Shown: positions 11,093-21,450 of the stretch, in pieces | Layout of the letters: each line of letters starts with the position of its first letter | Position numbering within the stretch: the stretch's first letter is position 1 | Source of the DNA: Euglena gracilis | Lineage: Eukaryota; Euglenida; Euglenophyceae; Euglenales | DNA: 64,000 bases | Reading direction: 5' to 3' | Assembly (NCBI GenBank): GCA_039621445.1 | Contig: CP154955.1 | Location: 2,386,619-2,450,618, forward strand | The notes under the pieces: model-generated | What the model was told of the DNA's origin: nothing | The model's database searches: none | What the model saw: the letters and a program-made list of their open reading frames with translations, nothing else | Made by a program: the position numbers and the translations under genes

Positions 11093-11700
11093 CAGGGCTG
11101 GATATAGGGATATAGGGTGTTCCCCCCGTGACCCCCCCCCCGTGACCCCCGTGACCCGAACAAGGACCCTTTTCGGCGAAATTTTTGTGGGGAAAATTTT
11201 GGCGAGTGATTCCTAATTTGATGAAATTCTCATGCAGATTCTTCATTTTGAGGTGTAAATTCTTCAAATTGCTCTTGGTGATTCCTAATTTGGTGTCAAA
11301 ATCCTAAGGAGGTTCGACAGCCACCCCCCCCCCTGGTGGTCGGACTCCCTCGGCACAGCAAAATGGGGACCCCCCCCTCGTCAGCCGACCCCCTCGGCAC
11401 GGCATGCCAAATCATACCAATGAATTTTCCTTTGGGAAATTCCGGCTGTCCGCCACGGTGGACCCTGGACCACGGCGGACACCCTGGGGGCCCCTCGGCA
11501 CAGCAAAATGGGGGGGGACTGACCCCCACGGCACGGCAAATTTCAGGTGTGTCCTAAGATGTGAATTTTTTCGCCAAAAATTCCAGCTCGGTGATTCCTA
11601 ATTTTGCCACCAAAAATGCGGTGTTCACCTGTGACCCCCCCCCCCCCCGTGACCCCCCGTGACCCCCCCCGTGACCCGAACCACCACCATAGGGATATAG
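11093..11700 (+). repeat. GTGATTCCTAATTTGG repeat, copy 2, interrupted by a MITE
   Basis: It begins CAGGGCTGGATATAGG and GTGTTCCCCCCGTGACC, and resumes after 11558 with TTCGCC...GTGATTCCTAATTTTGCC. The interruption is the element at 11309-11551. Confidence 0.6.
11309..11551. mobile_element. GAGGTTCG MITE, copy 1
   Basis: A 243-bp insert between two TCCTAAG copies (11302-11308 and 11552-11558). The interior is shared with 20005-20240, 38212-38453 and 39214-39439. No coding capacity. Confidence 0.7.
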
Positions 11701-11719
11701 GGATATAGGAAGATAGATA

Positions 11720-12062
11720 CCCCCCCCCCATATTGTCCCAACCACCTTCCCACTGGGACCCCAAATGGACAATATGGGGGGGACAATATGGGGGTACCAA
11801 AGGAAATTTCATTGGCCGAGCAAAAAAAACCCCCCGTCGGCCGGGCCGAGGGACAATATGGGGGGGGGACAATATGGGGGGGGGGTACCACCCCCCCCCT
11901 TATTGTCCCCCCCCCTATTGTCCCTGGGCCCCGGCCGACGGGGGATTTTTTGGCCCGGCCAATGAAATTCCTTTGGTACCCCCTTATTGTCCCCCCCCCC
12001 TTATTGTCCGGCCGGGCCTCCCGGGGAGAGGTCGGTGGGACAATAAGGGGGGGGGGGGGGGG
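11720..12062. mobile_element. C-run MITE (ATATTGTCCC type)
   Basis: TA, then a C run and ATATTGTCCC; the other end is GGGACAATAAG, a G run and TA (718-719 and 063-064 of their kilobases). Several internal G-run/GGGACAATATGG boxes are present. No open frame of note. Confidence 0.7.
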
Positions 12063-12121
12063 TATATAGATAAGATAGATAGATAGATGGATGGATAGAT
12101 AGATAGATAGATAGATAGATA

Positions 12122-12383
12122 ACGTGACCCCCCCCCCTATTTGTCCCCCCCCCCTAATTGGCCAGAGCCCAGGTGGCCAATTAGGGGGGGGGGTTACTCA
12201 TTTCAAGGGAAAATGCCTTTATTCGGGTGTTTACGGGGGTTCGCGACTATGAAGGACGGGGTCCAGGTGGCCAATTAGGGGGGGGGTTAGGGGTAACCCC
12301 CCCTAATTGTCCCCCCCCCCTAATTGGCCAGAAGGGGGGTCCGGGCCGCCCGGAGGGCGGCCAAATAGGGGGGGGGGTGTTGG
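12122..12383. mobile_element. C-run MITE (CTATTTG type)
   Basis: Ends ACCCCCCCCCCTATTTG and its inverse, flanked by TA and embedded in a GATA microsatellite. Internal GGCCAATTAGGGG boxes may mark a second insert. Confidence 0.55.
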
Positions 12384-12424
<41 letters not shown>

Positions 12425-12450
12425 TGATAGATTGATAGATAGATATGTTA
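12384..12450. repeat. (GATA)n microsatellite
   Basis: Near-perfect TAGA repeats, continuing those at 12070-12120 that are interrupted by the C-run MITE. Confidence 0.9.
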
Positions 12451-13109
12451 TAGATGTGTGTGTATATATACCTACAGATATACCTGTATCTATAGGTATG
12501 GGTATTAGGTTTTCTCACCTCCTATATCTCCTACAGGGGGTAGCTTTAAATTGTTAGACACTTAATTCGGTTTGACATTTAACTCGGTCTGGATTAAAGC
12601 GGATTTCATCCACCGAGGTTCGGGTGATTTAATCCAGCGAGTTAAACCGCTATCGAGGTTACTCCTAATTGGCAGCCTGCGCAGATTTCTGGTGCAAAAG
12701 GACAGTTTGGAGCAAGGTACCATATTCCTTCCGTTTATCATTGACATTCATTCTTTCTCCAGAGAGGAGGCGGGACGAAGATTTCAGAAGGGGAACTTTG
12801 GAAAGTTTTTCCGAATTCAGGTCGAGACACAGTCAAATGGAACCATTGACTGAACCATTGATTGATAGATTGAATTCCTCTGAGATGATATAATTTGAAG
12901 AAATTATAGTTGTGCATTTTGACCGGGTCGTACAGTTCTGCTGATCACCTTGCAGTTGGAGGTGTGATCCCTGTGTTGTTCCCCTGTGTTGTTCTGCAGT
13001 GTTTCCAAACATTCTAAAACATTTTTATGTTGTCAAGATGTCTGAATGCATCTGCAACATCATTTAGCAACATTTGTCTGCGGCATGAACGTTTTCTTCT
13101 GCATTGCTT
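12451..13109. other. No gene supported
   Basis: The first 90 bases (TATAGGTATGGGTATTAGG block) recur near 21480. Frames at 12572-12890 on the plus strand have mixed residue usage, but no splice signals or motifs allow a gene call. Confidence 0.35.
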
Positions 13110-13510
13110 CAGGGCTGGATAGAGGTAGAGGGATAGAGGTAGAGGTAGAGGTAGAGGTAGAGGTAGAGGTAGAGGTCACCTCTACCTCGTGGCTTATGAA
13201 CGATAATTTATGCCGAATGAAGGCATTTTTATGGAAAAAAATTAGAAATTGGTCATTCTTGTCACAAATCTCTTTTGGCAATTTTTGAGACCACCCATCC
13301 GGATATTTTTTCTCTTTCCTAACCCAAATCAGATGGATTGAGATGCTAATTTGCCAAATTTGAGGCATTTGGAGCCTTTTGCTGCCCTTATTGGTGGCAG
13401 TTTATGACATTTTATGGACATAGAGGTGACATAGAGGTAGAGGTAGAGGTAGAGGTGGGTCAGATAGAGGTGAGGACTTTGACCTCTACCTCTACCTCTA
13501 TCCAGGCCTG
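13110..13510. mobile_element. hAT-like MITE with hexamer-repeat ends, copy 2
   Basis: Ends CAGGGCTGGATAGAGG and CTCTATCCAGGCCTG, flanked by ATTGCTT on both sides (13103-13109 and 13511-13517). The interior is the reverse complement of the 5207-5634 element with moderate divergence and different hexamer counts. Confidence 0.8.
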
Positions 13511-14320
13511 ATTGCTTTCATGTGACATCATTCATGCAACATCTTGCACATTTCATCCATCACAATTCAACTCAGCAGCATTCAACTCAGCATTCCTTCC
13601 ACCTTCCACCTTCTTCATGAGAGTTGAGAAAGAAGGGGAAGAAGCTGAAGAAAATTAAAAGTAAAGTCGTTTTCAACTGTTGCTGTTTTTGTAATATGGC
13701 GCTGTTTGTTTCCAGTTTCAGTGGGTTGTGTTTTTGCTCAGCGGCTGGTTTTTTTTTGTTTAGGCCTTGGGCGCACCGTGGGTAAATCATCAAACTCCGC
13801 AGAAAAATGACACACCCCGCCCTGCAAATTAATGTTCTGCATCTTTTTTGCACTTTTTCATTTTTTTCTGGGGCTTCCAAATTTTTTTGATATGTTTTGG
13901 GGGTGCAAAACTGTTTTCCCCCTTTCAGTCAGGACCAAATACTGCCCGTTCGTTCGACGGAAAAGAATTACAGAAAACGTCGGCTCCAGGACGTTTATTA
14001 GCCTTCCTTGGCTGACCAAGAAAATGGAGGGAGGGGGACATATGGGGATATCAGTTTGTATTCAAACAGCCAAGGTGAAAGTGGTTTGTGGGGTCCCAAA
14101 AAACAATTAGCACGAAAGCCAAAGGAGGGAAAAAAAAGTCGGTTTTGTGGCCAAAATCCAACCGGACGCGCGGGTTTTGGACAGAACCGGCGTTCCTAAC
14201 AAGCGGGTTTTAGGACAGAACCGGCGTCCGGAAAACCCGTGAGGGGGTGGACCCCTGTTCTGTCCTGCACCCGGCGTCTCAAACGCCGGTTTAAACATCA
14301 AGAAGTGCCGCGGGGTTTTT
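13511..14320. other. No gene; GACGCCGGTTCTGTCC hairpin cluster at 14160-14290
   Basis: Mostly AT-rich unique-looking DNA. At 14160-14290 repeated AGGACAGAACCGGCGT blocks form inverted pairs. This cluster is the reverse complement of sequence around 38160-38535 and serves there as an uninterrupted reference for a MITE insertion. Confidence 0.5.
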
Positions 14321-14324
14321 TCAA

Positions 14325-14570
14325 GGATTTTTAGTCGGCCGCCAAAGGCGGCCGAGACGGTAATGGATTTTGCAATTTCATTCTCCAAAAATGTGCTTTT
14401 AACTGGCAAGGTGGATGCCGAAGGCAGCCGAGACGGTAACGCCCTTTGAACCATTGAACATGGCATTACAAAGAAAAATATCACATTCATGCTACAAAAA
14501 TTTTTTTTCTTTCCAAAATCCCGGGGGGGGCGGCCGCCCCCCCCGACCCCCCCTCGTGACACCTATGTAA
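14325..14570 (-). repeat. Dispersed hairpin repeat (GGCCGCC-type), copy 2
   Basis: Inverted counterpart of 2160-2400, with GGCCGCCAAAGGCGGCCGAG and GATGCCGAAGGCAGCC hairpins and a G-run/GGCCGCC palindrome at the far end. Confidence 0.7.
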
Positions 14571-14579
14571 ACTACCCCC

Positions 14580-14815
14580 TGTATATCTCATATATGTGTG
14601 GTAGTAAAAGGATTTTCAGGGAAAAGACGTTTGCAATGCTTGATTTCCATCAAGGCTGCATTAGATTTCCAAGAGAACACAGGGGGTGCTCCAAAAGCGT
14701 CCGACCATAACTTCGTTGAACCGAATTATGGCAAATGTCCGCACAACCCTCGGGATCCGGCGACCAAACTCCGCCCAAAATTTTCCGGCAATTAAAGCCC
14801 GATATAATTGAAATT
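14580..14815 (+). repeat. Dispersed repeat C, copy 1
   Basis: A block from GATTTTCAGGGAAAAGACG to AATTAAAGCCCGATA recurs with few differences at about 21545-21745. No frame is conserved. Confidence 0.75.
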
Positions 14816-15350
14816 GATTGATAATTGTTCAGTCCACAATGTACAGCGTCGTGGAAAACCGTGGGGGTGTTGGGGACGCGGGGGGGGACGCGGGGGGGGG
14901 GACGCGGGGGGGGGAGGGGGAGCGGGGGGGGGGGGGGGGGGGGCACCACCATTCTTGGTACCATGACCAGAGCTGGTGTTCTTTTAAAAAAAGTTTTCTG
15001 TTTTTTTTATTATTTACAAAAAAGCAACAAAAACGTGTTTTTTTTAAAAAAAATGAAGTTGTGCAAGGCATTACCGTCTCCTTGTTCTGCACGCACATTC
15101 ACACCCAAAAATGGCCAAGGGGGTGGTTCGGGTCACGGGGGGTCACGGGGGGGTCACGGGGGAGGGGGGGGGTGATGGGGGGAAAACCTCCCAAAAATCT
15201 TGTCCCCTAAAAAAATCGATAAGAATATCCTAACAATTTCCCTTTCAAATTTTTTTTATTCAAGCACTGGTGTTGTTTTTTTGGTCAGACAGCGAGAGTA
15301 AGAGAGCTGATGGACCGTGCTGAAACCTTAACAACGCTCTACGGGCCAAG
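14816..15350. other. No gene supported; G-run spacer
   Basis: G runs at 14880-14945 and 15125-15180 and an AT hairpin near 15035. The last ~100 bases would be the 3' flank of the minus-strand gene ending at 15351. Confidence 0.4.
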
Positions 15351-15455
15351 TCAAACCCTGGGCCTCAGGATCTCCAGAAGTGGGTTGTTGTTCCACGCAC
15401 CGTAGTCAATCTTCGTCTGGATGGTGTCGAACTTGCACCCAATTTTGAATCGGAT
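15351..15455 (-). CDS. Terminal exon of an unidentified two-exon minus-strand gene
   Basis: Read on the minus strand, CATCTCCGTTTCAG is followed by 34 codons, IRFKIGCKFDTIQTK through LLEILRPRV, and a TGA. The preceding exon ends in phase 0 at CCCAG/GTAAGC, so the join keeps frame with balanced residue usage. Cytosolic or secreted nature cannot be told from this part. The family is not recognised. Confidence 0.6.
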   Translation of the reverse strand: MRFKIGCKFDTIQTKIDYGAWNNNPLLEILRPRV

Positions 15456-15920
15456 CTGAAACGGAGATGGCCATGCAGCGAACACCATCTTGTCCAAAGC
15501 CGGCCTGCAAGATGTGCGGGGCTCCCTTTGTCACCTTAAAGATCTTGCCAGTTGACTTCTGCCGGCAATGTAGCAAGTGTGGCAGTCCAGCACAGGGGCA
15601 TTGTTGCCAATCTGACCAGGGTGTTCAGAATGATGACCAGAAGAAACGTGAATGTGAAAAGGAACAAAACGGCGGATTTGTCCATCTTTTGCACAGAATG
15701 CAACCGAAAACATTTTTGAAGCCAGACATGGGGGCCCAGGGAGGTTCAAAAAATTTTCGGCACTTCTCGAAGAGAAAGATGACCAAAAGCCTGGTCAAGG
15801 GGCACACACTGCCCCCCCCCCCCAGAGTCCAAAGTGAAAGCCCAAACCAACCTTGTAACAGCAGATTAAGAAAACACTCTGCCAACCCAAGTCCTGCTGA
15901 GCATTTAGAGAGAGGCTTAC

Positions 15921-16064
15921 CTGGGCAGTGAAGTCAGCAGCCTCCTTGGCGGGATCTTTCTTGGCGTTCAAGGCCACATAACCACGGCGAATATCCTTGA
16001 CATTGTTGACTGCACCGTACTTCAGTAACCTTCCATTCCCGTCAATAGCGACGGGGAGGTAGTG
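15921..16064 (-). CDS. Penultimate exon of an unidentified minus-strand gene
   Basis: 48 codons start after a TTGGCAG acceptor ([15 protein letters not shown]...) and end ...EAADFTAQ at a strong CAG/GTAAGC donor. The intron to the next exon is 465 bp. Upstream exons are not found: the next 80 bases hold a large palindrome and then retroelement-like relics, so the gene may be cut off from its 5' part. Sequence alone gives no function. Confidence 0.6.
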
Positions 16065-16121
16065 CTGCCAACCCCGTACACAGGGCACATATGCGAAAGA
16101 AAAAAAATAGGGCAAGTCAAA

Positions 16122-16199
16122 TCAGGACATGGGTAGCACAGCTTCACCCAAACCGTGCCCCGGGCCGGTTTGGGTGAAGCTGTGCTTCCCATGTCCTGA
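16122..16199. repeat. 78-bp palindrome with ~31-base arms
   Basis: TCAGGACATGGGTAGCACAG and its near-perfect inverse face each other across GTGCCCCGGGCC. A related single arm lies at about 10830-10850. It sits just 5' of the minus-strand exon. Confidence 0.85.
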
Positions 16200-16691
16200 G
16201 GGAAACGTCTCTTTTGGCCCTCGCCACAAGAGGAACCTCCTTGTGACTCCCTGTGCCGCCACAGGTCGCGGGTTGCTTATACTGTGGGTGTAATGTACAA
16301 AAGAGTGCCGAGTGATCCTTGTTCAAGGTGCGGAGGTTAGTGGTTAGAGGAAGATGAGCAAAGGTCACCTTCAATATATATTGGGCGGGGTGGGGGCGTT
16401 TGTATCTCTTTTGCCAGAGGATGGCGTGTTTGTGTCGGGTTTTTGGCTTTTGTGTGTTTTGCTTCTTTCCGCGTCTTTGTGACCCGTTGATTTGTCTTTG
16501 GCTCGGCGTGTGGCTCTGCTCAAGGGGGTACTGGGGGTTACTGAGTTGCGCCTTGTTTGCTCATTTTGTAATCTGACGTTGGGGTGCAAACATGGTAGCA
16601 GGTGAGAGTTCAATGTTGGTTATTTGGTTGAGAGTTTGTGCCCAAAGGCCTTCAGACAGAATATGGTGAGTGGGCGGAAGACAGGGTGATC

Positions 16692-17615
16692 TCAGTCTTT
16701 GGAAGAATACAAGCTCCAAACGAGCTGTCTGCTGATTTCTCTGATTAGTGTGAAGGACAGGCCTTGCCAAATGTCTGCTTCTGCGGCCCGCCGTTGCCAC
16801 CCTTCCCGCTGCCCCAGAAGGGCCTTGAGGAGGGTGGCCATCAAGGAGCGCGCTTCTTGTCCCATGCCCCCATAGCAATCCATGACGAATGGCATCAACC
16901 GCCAGCCCAGTCGTTGGCATGTTGCATCATATTTGGCATGCTTTTCGGCCTCCTGACGTGTTTGCCATTGTGAAAGGCTCTCTGCGCCACCACTCCGCCG
17001 GGTTCCGTCTCCACCTTTGGTCGTTTGACACCACACAGGACTTTGGCGGATTCACCGGAATTGAGCAGTCTGGACATCCCAGCACGGCGTGCAAGGTCTT
17101 TGAAAGTGACCTTCCTGCTGATGACCTTGGATACCCACGCTGCCACGCCTCTGAAAAACTCATCTGAGACGGGAAGCGGGGGCATCGAAGTGGACGTGTT
17201 TCGCACGGAGCGAAGCAAAAATGCAGGGGTGCCATTTGGCACGGGACACTGTTTCGGATAACAATTTCAGCTGGGTGTCAATGGCCCGCACTGGACAAAT
17301 TGCTAGATTGTCCGCCGTGATGATGAGATTTGCCAAAAGTTGTTTGTCTGTTGCTGTAAGTTTTGCCTGATGGTTTTTCATGGCTGCGACGATCACCTCG
17401 TATGCTTTTCGACCGTCAACCATGCGCGGCTTGAAACTTTCAACCACCAGCCGTTTCAGGACTTCGGCCCTATACGCAGTGGTAAAACCAAGGCACAGTA
17501 CGTTCCGACGTTGGACATCCAACGATGTACGTGGAAAACCGTGTTCAAGTCCACGTGATTCGCGCAAAAAAAATGCGATTATAGTGAACACATGTACGAA
17601 AATGGGGCAACACAC
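16692..17615 (-). pseudogene. Decayed C-terminal part of a LINE-like reverse-transcriptase ORF
   Basis: The minus-strand frame at 16692-17036 has EAEKHAKYDATCQRLGW, then PFVMDCYGGMGQEAR and a tail with REISRQLVW. This layout recalls the region after the reverse transcriptase in retroelement proteins of algae and protists. The upstream part, 17160-17420 (YEVIVAAMKNHQAKLTAT...), is in a different frame and needs shifts to connect. No catalytic YxDD box is present in the window. The family call comes from recalled resemblance only. Confidence 0.45.
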
Positions 17616-17724
17616 TTTTTGACAAAAAAAACGTTTTCAAATCACGGTTTTCTGGCAGAAAACCGTGTTCGTCCACGTGTACGGCGTCAAAAAACGTGTT
17701 CACTTTTGGATTTTCGGCCTTCTT

Positions 17725-17845
17725 TTCCCCTCTGGCAGCGAAGGCTTTGGCGAGAAAGCTGCTGGATGGAAGGGGCATCCATCCAACAACGTTCTCACTA
17801 AGGAGGAATTGATCACGGTGGTGGCAACGGTTGAGGAGAAAAGAA
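17725..17845 (+). pseudogene. Inverted fragment related to the 22.4-kb coding stretch
   Basis: The plus-strand frame GEKAAGWKGHPSNN...LITVVATVEEK parallels DEKAAEWKGDPSST...LITLVSTVEEN on the minus strand at about 22480-22580. Its continuation (...NHQAKLTATDKQ) lies on the opposite strand at 17330-17400, so the original ORF has been rearranged. Confidence 0.55.
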
Positions 17846-17897
17846 TTTTTGTGGACTACGAACACAGTTTCAATTTTGTTTCGTGATCTGATCCTGC

Positions 17898-17976
17898 TTT
17901 TTCACCAAAAAACCGGGGGAGCCTTCGGCGCCCCCGGTTTTTTGGTGAAAAAGCGGGATCAGATCACGAAAACACT
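17898..17976. repeat. GC-capped hairpin, copy 1
   Basis: Inverted arms of the GATCTGATCCTGCTTTTTCA type meet at GGCGCCTTCGG-like loop sequence. A related hairpin is at 23550-23645, also ending in CGATCCCGC/GCGGGATC arms. Here it abuts the left end of the pogo-like element. Confidence 0.8.
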
Positions 17977-18159
17977 ACAGGCCCGGGCCTAAATCTCGTG
18001 GACATTTAATTCGGTTGGACGAAAAACCTCGGGGGAATTAAATCCGGTTAAATTCCTCGACTGTCGGGTGGTCCACGGAATTAATTCCTCCGAGTATTAC
18101 TTACCTGAAATAGCGAAAGTATGCGCGTCCTTTTATCCCCCCCCACAGTTGCACACGTT

Positions 18160-18360
18160 GTCAGAAACCGATGAAGAAATTTTGGTACCCCAATGATAAG
18201 AAGGTGCAGCCTGAAGCGGTGCAAGAACTGGTCAAAGCTGCTGAAGAAGTTCATCAAAGATAGGTTTCTGTCCCTTACCAATCAAATGATTTTTTCCCCA
18301 CACTCCAGGGCTCCCAAGACTGCAGGCAGCAAAGCTTATGAGAAGAAGTAGCAATGGTTA
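18160..18360 (+). pseudogene. Remnant of the transposase N-terminus
   Basis: Reads KPMKKFWYPNDKKVQPEAVQ and continues with LVKAA before decay, then TNQMIF and PKTAGSK-like pieces. These line up with 33268-33320 plus 33845-33975 and prove what the uninterrupted sequence looked like there. Confidence 0.7.
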
Positions 18361-18424
18361 AATTTAAAGATAAAGAACCTCACAGTGGAAGGTATGATCC
18401 TGTCGCTTGTTCTCAGGGGGGGGG

Positions 18425-18905
18425 GAAATCGATATCCGCAATTTTTCCGCAATTTCCGCAATTTTCCGCAATTTCCGCAATTTTCCGCAATTTTCCGCAA
18501 TTTTTCCGCAATTTCCGCAATTTTTCCGCAATTTTTTCCCATTTTTTTTTCCGCGGAATTTTTTTTCCACCACCGAAGATGGAAGATGCAATGAGTTCAA
18601 GCCATTCTTCAAATGGATCAACAGGTGTGCTATTGTGTTTTGTTGTTTTTTTCCCCCCAGTTTACCAATTTTTCTCACAGGTGCACCACTGGTTACAGAA
18701 TTGGGTGCGTCCCACCTGTGCAAAGAACATCAAGCGTGTTGATTTGTGCTCGCCTGCATCGACGTGGGTGTTGCGGTGTTCTGAACCTCACAATTGAAAA
18801 TTTTCTAAGTCCCCTCAGACAGAAATGTGTATACCCGATATCAATTTTTCCGCAATTTTTCCGCAATTTCCGCAATTTTTCCGCAATTTTTCCGCAATTT
18901 TTCCG
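18425..18905. repeat. Two minisatellite blocks of TTCCGCAATTT units
   Basis: TTCCGCAATTTTTCCGCAA units fill 18430-18545 and 18843-18905, bordered by GATATC on their outer sides, with 300 bp of unlike DNA between. Confidence 0.85.
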
Positions 18906-20004
18906 AAGGCCTCCGATATCAATTTCCCCCCCCCCTGTTGTTCTGCTTAATTGCTCATTTCCAGTGAAAGTCGGCTGTGTTGATCTTTTCCACTGTTAGC
19001 GTGGGAAAATGAATTTTTAATGAAAAGTCTGTGGCTGTTGCATAAAATGTCTGTGGCATGCATCTGTGGAATCATATGCTTTTTTAGTGCAACGTTCTGT
19101 CTTTCTGTGTGTATTTTCATCATTCGTGGCCAACATCTCATCACAGTTGACACACATTGACTGTGTGTGTTGTTGACACTTGTTAAAAGCTGGGGAACAG
19201 TGCAATTGTTTGTTTGGATGCATGTGTTTTCATCAGGTGAATTGAGAGAAGCTGAAGAACAGAAGCTGAAGGAAGGCAGGTAAAAAATGTTTTGTAACTG
19301 CTGCAGTGCAATTTTTTTTTGTAACGTGGCGACTTTTTTTCCTGCTGCATTGTTGTGTTTTGCAAATGTGTCCCTAGAATTTCCTGTGTGTGAAAAGTTC
19401 CTGCGTCTGAAAAGTTCAATTTTGCATGCAGTGGCCATTGAATCCATTTTGCACCAGTGGCCTGAAAAGGCCCTGGGCTAGCAAAGGCCCTGACAGCATT
19501 TTGTTTTTCTTGTGGATGCCAATTTTCCACTCAACTTATTTTCCACCAGTGGCCAGTTTGGGGGCTGTCACAGGTGGCCCAATTTTGGTGATGGGGGGGG
19601 GGGGCTGTCACAGGTGGTGGCCAGTTTGGTGCCAGGTTGTTTGGCCAGTTCGGTGCCACAGGGCTCAGCAAAAAGGGTTTTCTGCACAAAGGAACGGGGA
19701 AATGAAAAGAAGTCAGAAAGGACTTTGGTTTTCTCTGCGCGTCCGGAACCGACACAAAAAAAGGAGAGAAAGCATCACCAATTTATAGCAAGCGACGTCA
19801 CTGTGCAGCCGAAGATTAAAAAAAAAAACTGCGAAAAACCGGGCGACCGGATTTAATTCCCCGACTGGCGGGGGCTCACCGGATTAAATTCCTTGCGGTT
19901 TAATTCCTGACGTATTTAATGTACTTGCGGTTTGCGCCCGGGCCTGTATACAGAAACCGTGTTAAGTCCACAATGTACACCGGCCGTGAAAACCGTGTTC
20001 AGTC

Positions 20005-20245
20005 CACGTGTTCGACAGGTTCGACAGCCCCCCCCCCCCCCTGGTGGTCGGACCCCCTCGGCACAGCAAAATGGGGACCCCCCCCTCGTCAGCCGACCCC
20101 CTCGGCACGGCATGCCAAATCATACCAATGAATTTTCCTTTGGGAAATTCCGGCTGTCCGCCACGGTGGACCCCCCCCCCTGGGGGACTGACCCCCTCGG
20201 CACAGCAAAATGGGTGACCCCCACGGCACGGCAAATTCCAGGTGT
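20005..20245. mobile_element. GAGGTTCG MITE, copy 2, followed by a piece of the CCTAATTTGG repeat
   Basis: Starts at AGGTTCGACAGCC and reaches CAGGTGTG; the following TCCTAAGATATGAATTTTTT continues into the same host repeat as at 11552. The left end is fused to ACACGTGTTCGAC instead of TCCTAAG, so the left half of the host repeat is missing. Confidence 0.6.
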
Positions 20246-20396
20246 GTCCTAAGATATGAATTTTTTCGCCAAAAATTCCGCCTTGGTGATTCCTAATTTT
20301 GCCACCAAAAATGTGGTGTTCCCCCGTGCCCCCCCCCCCCCCCCGTGACCCCCCCGTGACCCCTCCCGTGACCCGAACCACCACCATAGGGATATA

Positions 20397-20648
20397 CCCT
20401 CACCCCCCCCCCTCAAAGTGGCCACCCTCCATGCACCGTGGGGCCCCAAAATGGCCACTCTAGAAGGGGGGACACTTTGGGGGGGGGTCAAGTTTTGGCC
20501 TTGGCGCCAAAGGAAAATGGCCACTTTGGGGGGGGGAACCTGAAATTTGCCAAAATTTTTGGCCACTTTGGGGGGGGGGGAACCTGAAATTTGCCAAAAT
20601 TTTTGGCCACTTTGGGGGGAGGGACACTTTGAGGGGGGGGGGTGAGGG
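20397..20648. mobile_element. C-run MITE (TCAAAGTGGCC type)
   Basis: TA / CCCTCACCCCCCCCCC then TCAAAGTG; inverse end CACTTTGAGGGG to GGTGAGGG / TA. 252 bp, interior of repeated TTTGGCCACTTTGGGG boxes. Confidence 0.75.
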
Positions 20649-20649
20649 T

Positions 20650-20806
<157 letters not shown>

Positions 20807-21004
20807 CCCCCCCTAATTGACCCCCCCCCCCAATTGACCAAACGCCCCGGGGAAAATTTTTTCAACCCCCTAATTGACTGCCCGGGGGGGATTCTGTGCT
20901 GAAGCATCCCCTAATTGACGGTACCCCCCCTAATTGACGCCCCCCCCCCTAATTGACCAAAAGGGGGGTCCCGTGGAGAGGTCCCACGGTCAATTAGGGG
21001 GGGG
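20807..21004. mobile_element. C-run MITE (CTAATTGACC type)
   Basis: TA / CCCCCCCTAATTGACCCC and its inverse GGTCAATTAGGGGGGG / TA. 198 bp, inserted into the GATA tract, which resumes after it. Internal boxes CCTAATTGAC repeat five times. Confidence 0.75.
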
Positions 21005-21027
21005 TAGATAGATATGTTATAGGAGAC

Positions 21028-21031
21028 TAGG

Positions 21032-21068
<37 letters not shown>

Positions 21069-21090
21069 CGGGGGGGGGGGGGGGGGGGGG
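21028..21090. repeat. Extreme G homopolymer
   Basis: About 60 bases of G broken by one C and ending in an A; could form stacked quadruplexes. The length in the assembly may be unreliable. Confidence 0.8.
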
Positions 21091-21129
21091 AGGGGTCCGA
21101 GGGCGGCCGCGCGGGCGGCGCGCATCCTG

Positions 21130-21450
21130 AAATTGGTCATTTTCGGGTCCAAAAAGTGGCCATTTTTGGTCCATTTTTGACCCAAAAAGTGCTTTTTTGG
21201 CCGCGAGCAGAGTGCGTGGCCCCCAAATTTGCCATTTCATGTCCGAAAATGGTCATTTTTGGTCATTTTTGGGCCTCAAAAAAGTCGCGATTTTTTCACA
21301 AATTTTTTTTCTTGGCTATGCTAGGCACAGTGGGGGGAGGGGGGGGTCCTGGGGGGGGCGAGCGGCCGCGCGGGCGGCCGCGCAGGGGGGGGGGAGGGGG
21401 GGACCCGGACCCTCCCGAGCGGCGCTCCTTGCCTCCATAGGTGTGTGTAT
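21130..21450. other. No gene; paired GGTCATTTTTGG blocks and G runs
   Basis: Repeated TTTTTGGTCATTTTTGGG boxes and GGCGGCCGCGCGGGCGGC palindromes. The frames seen are glycine/arginine-rich artefacts. Confidence 0.4.

Larger units (their letters stand above)
17978..19946. mobile_element. Pogo/Tc1-like element, non-autonomous deletion copy
   Basis: TA/CAGGCCCGGGCCTAAATC at the left and GCGCCCGGGCCTG/TA at the right. The left ~290 bp match the copy at 33086 closely: subterminal AATTAAATCCGGTTAAATTCC, then the N-terminal transposase block. The rest is unrelated AT-rich filler with TCCGCAATTT minisatellites. Length 1969 bp against 3752 bp in the longest copy. Confidence 0.75.

Noticed and set aside
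15467-15660. Plus-strand Cys-rich frame resembling zinc knuckles (CKMCG...CRQCSKCG)
   Set aside because: It overlaps the intron of a better supported minus-strand gene; spacing fits no finger class and the frame degenerates afterwards.
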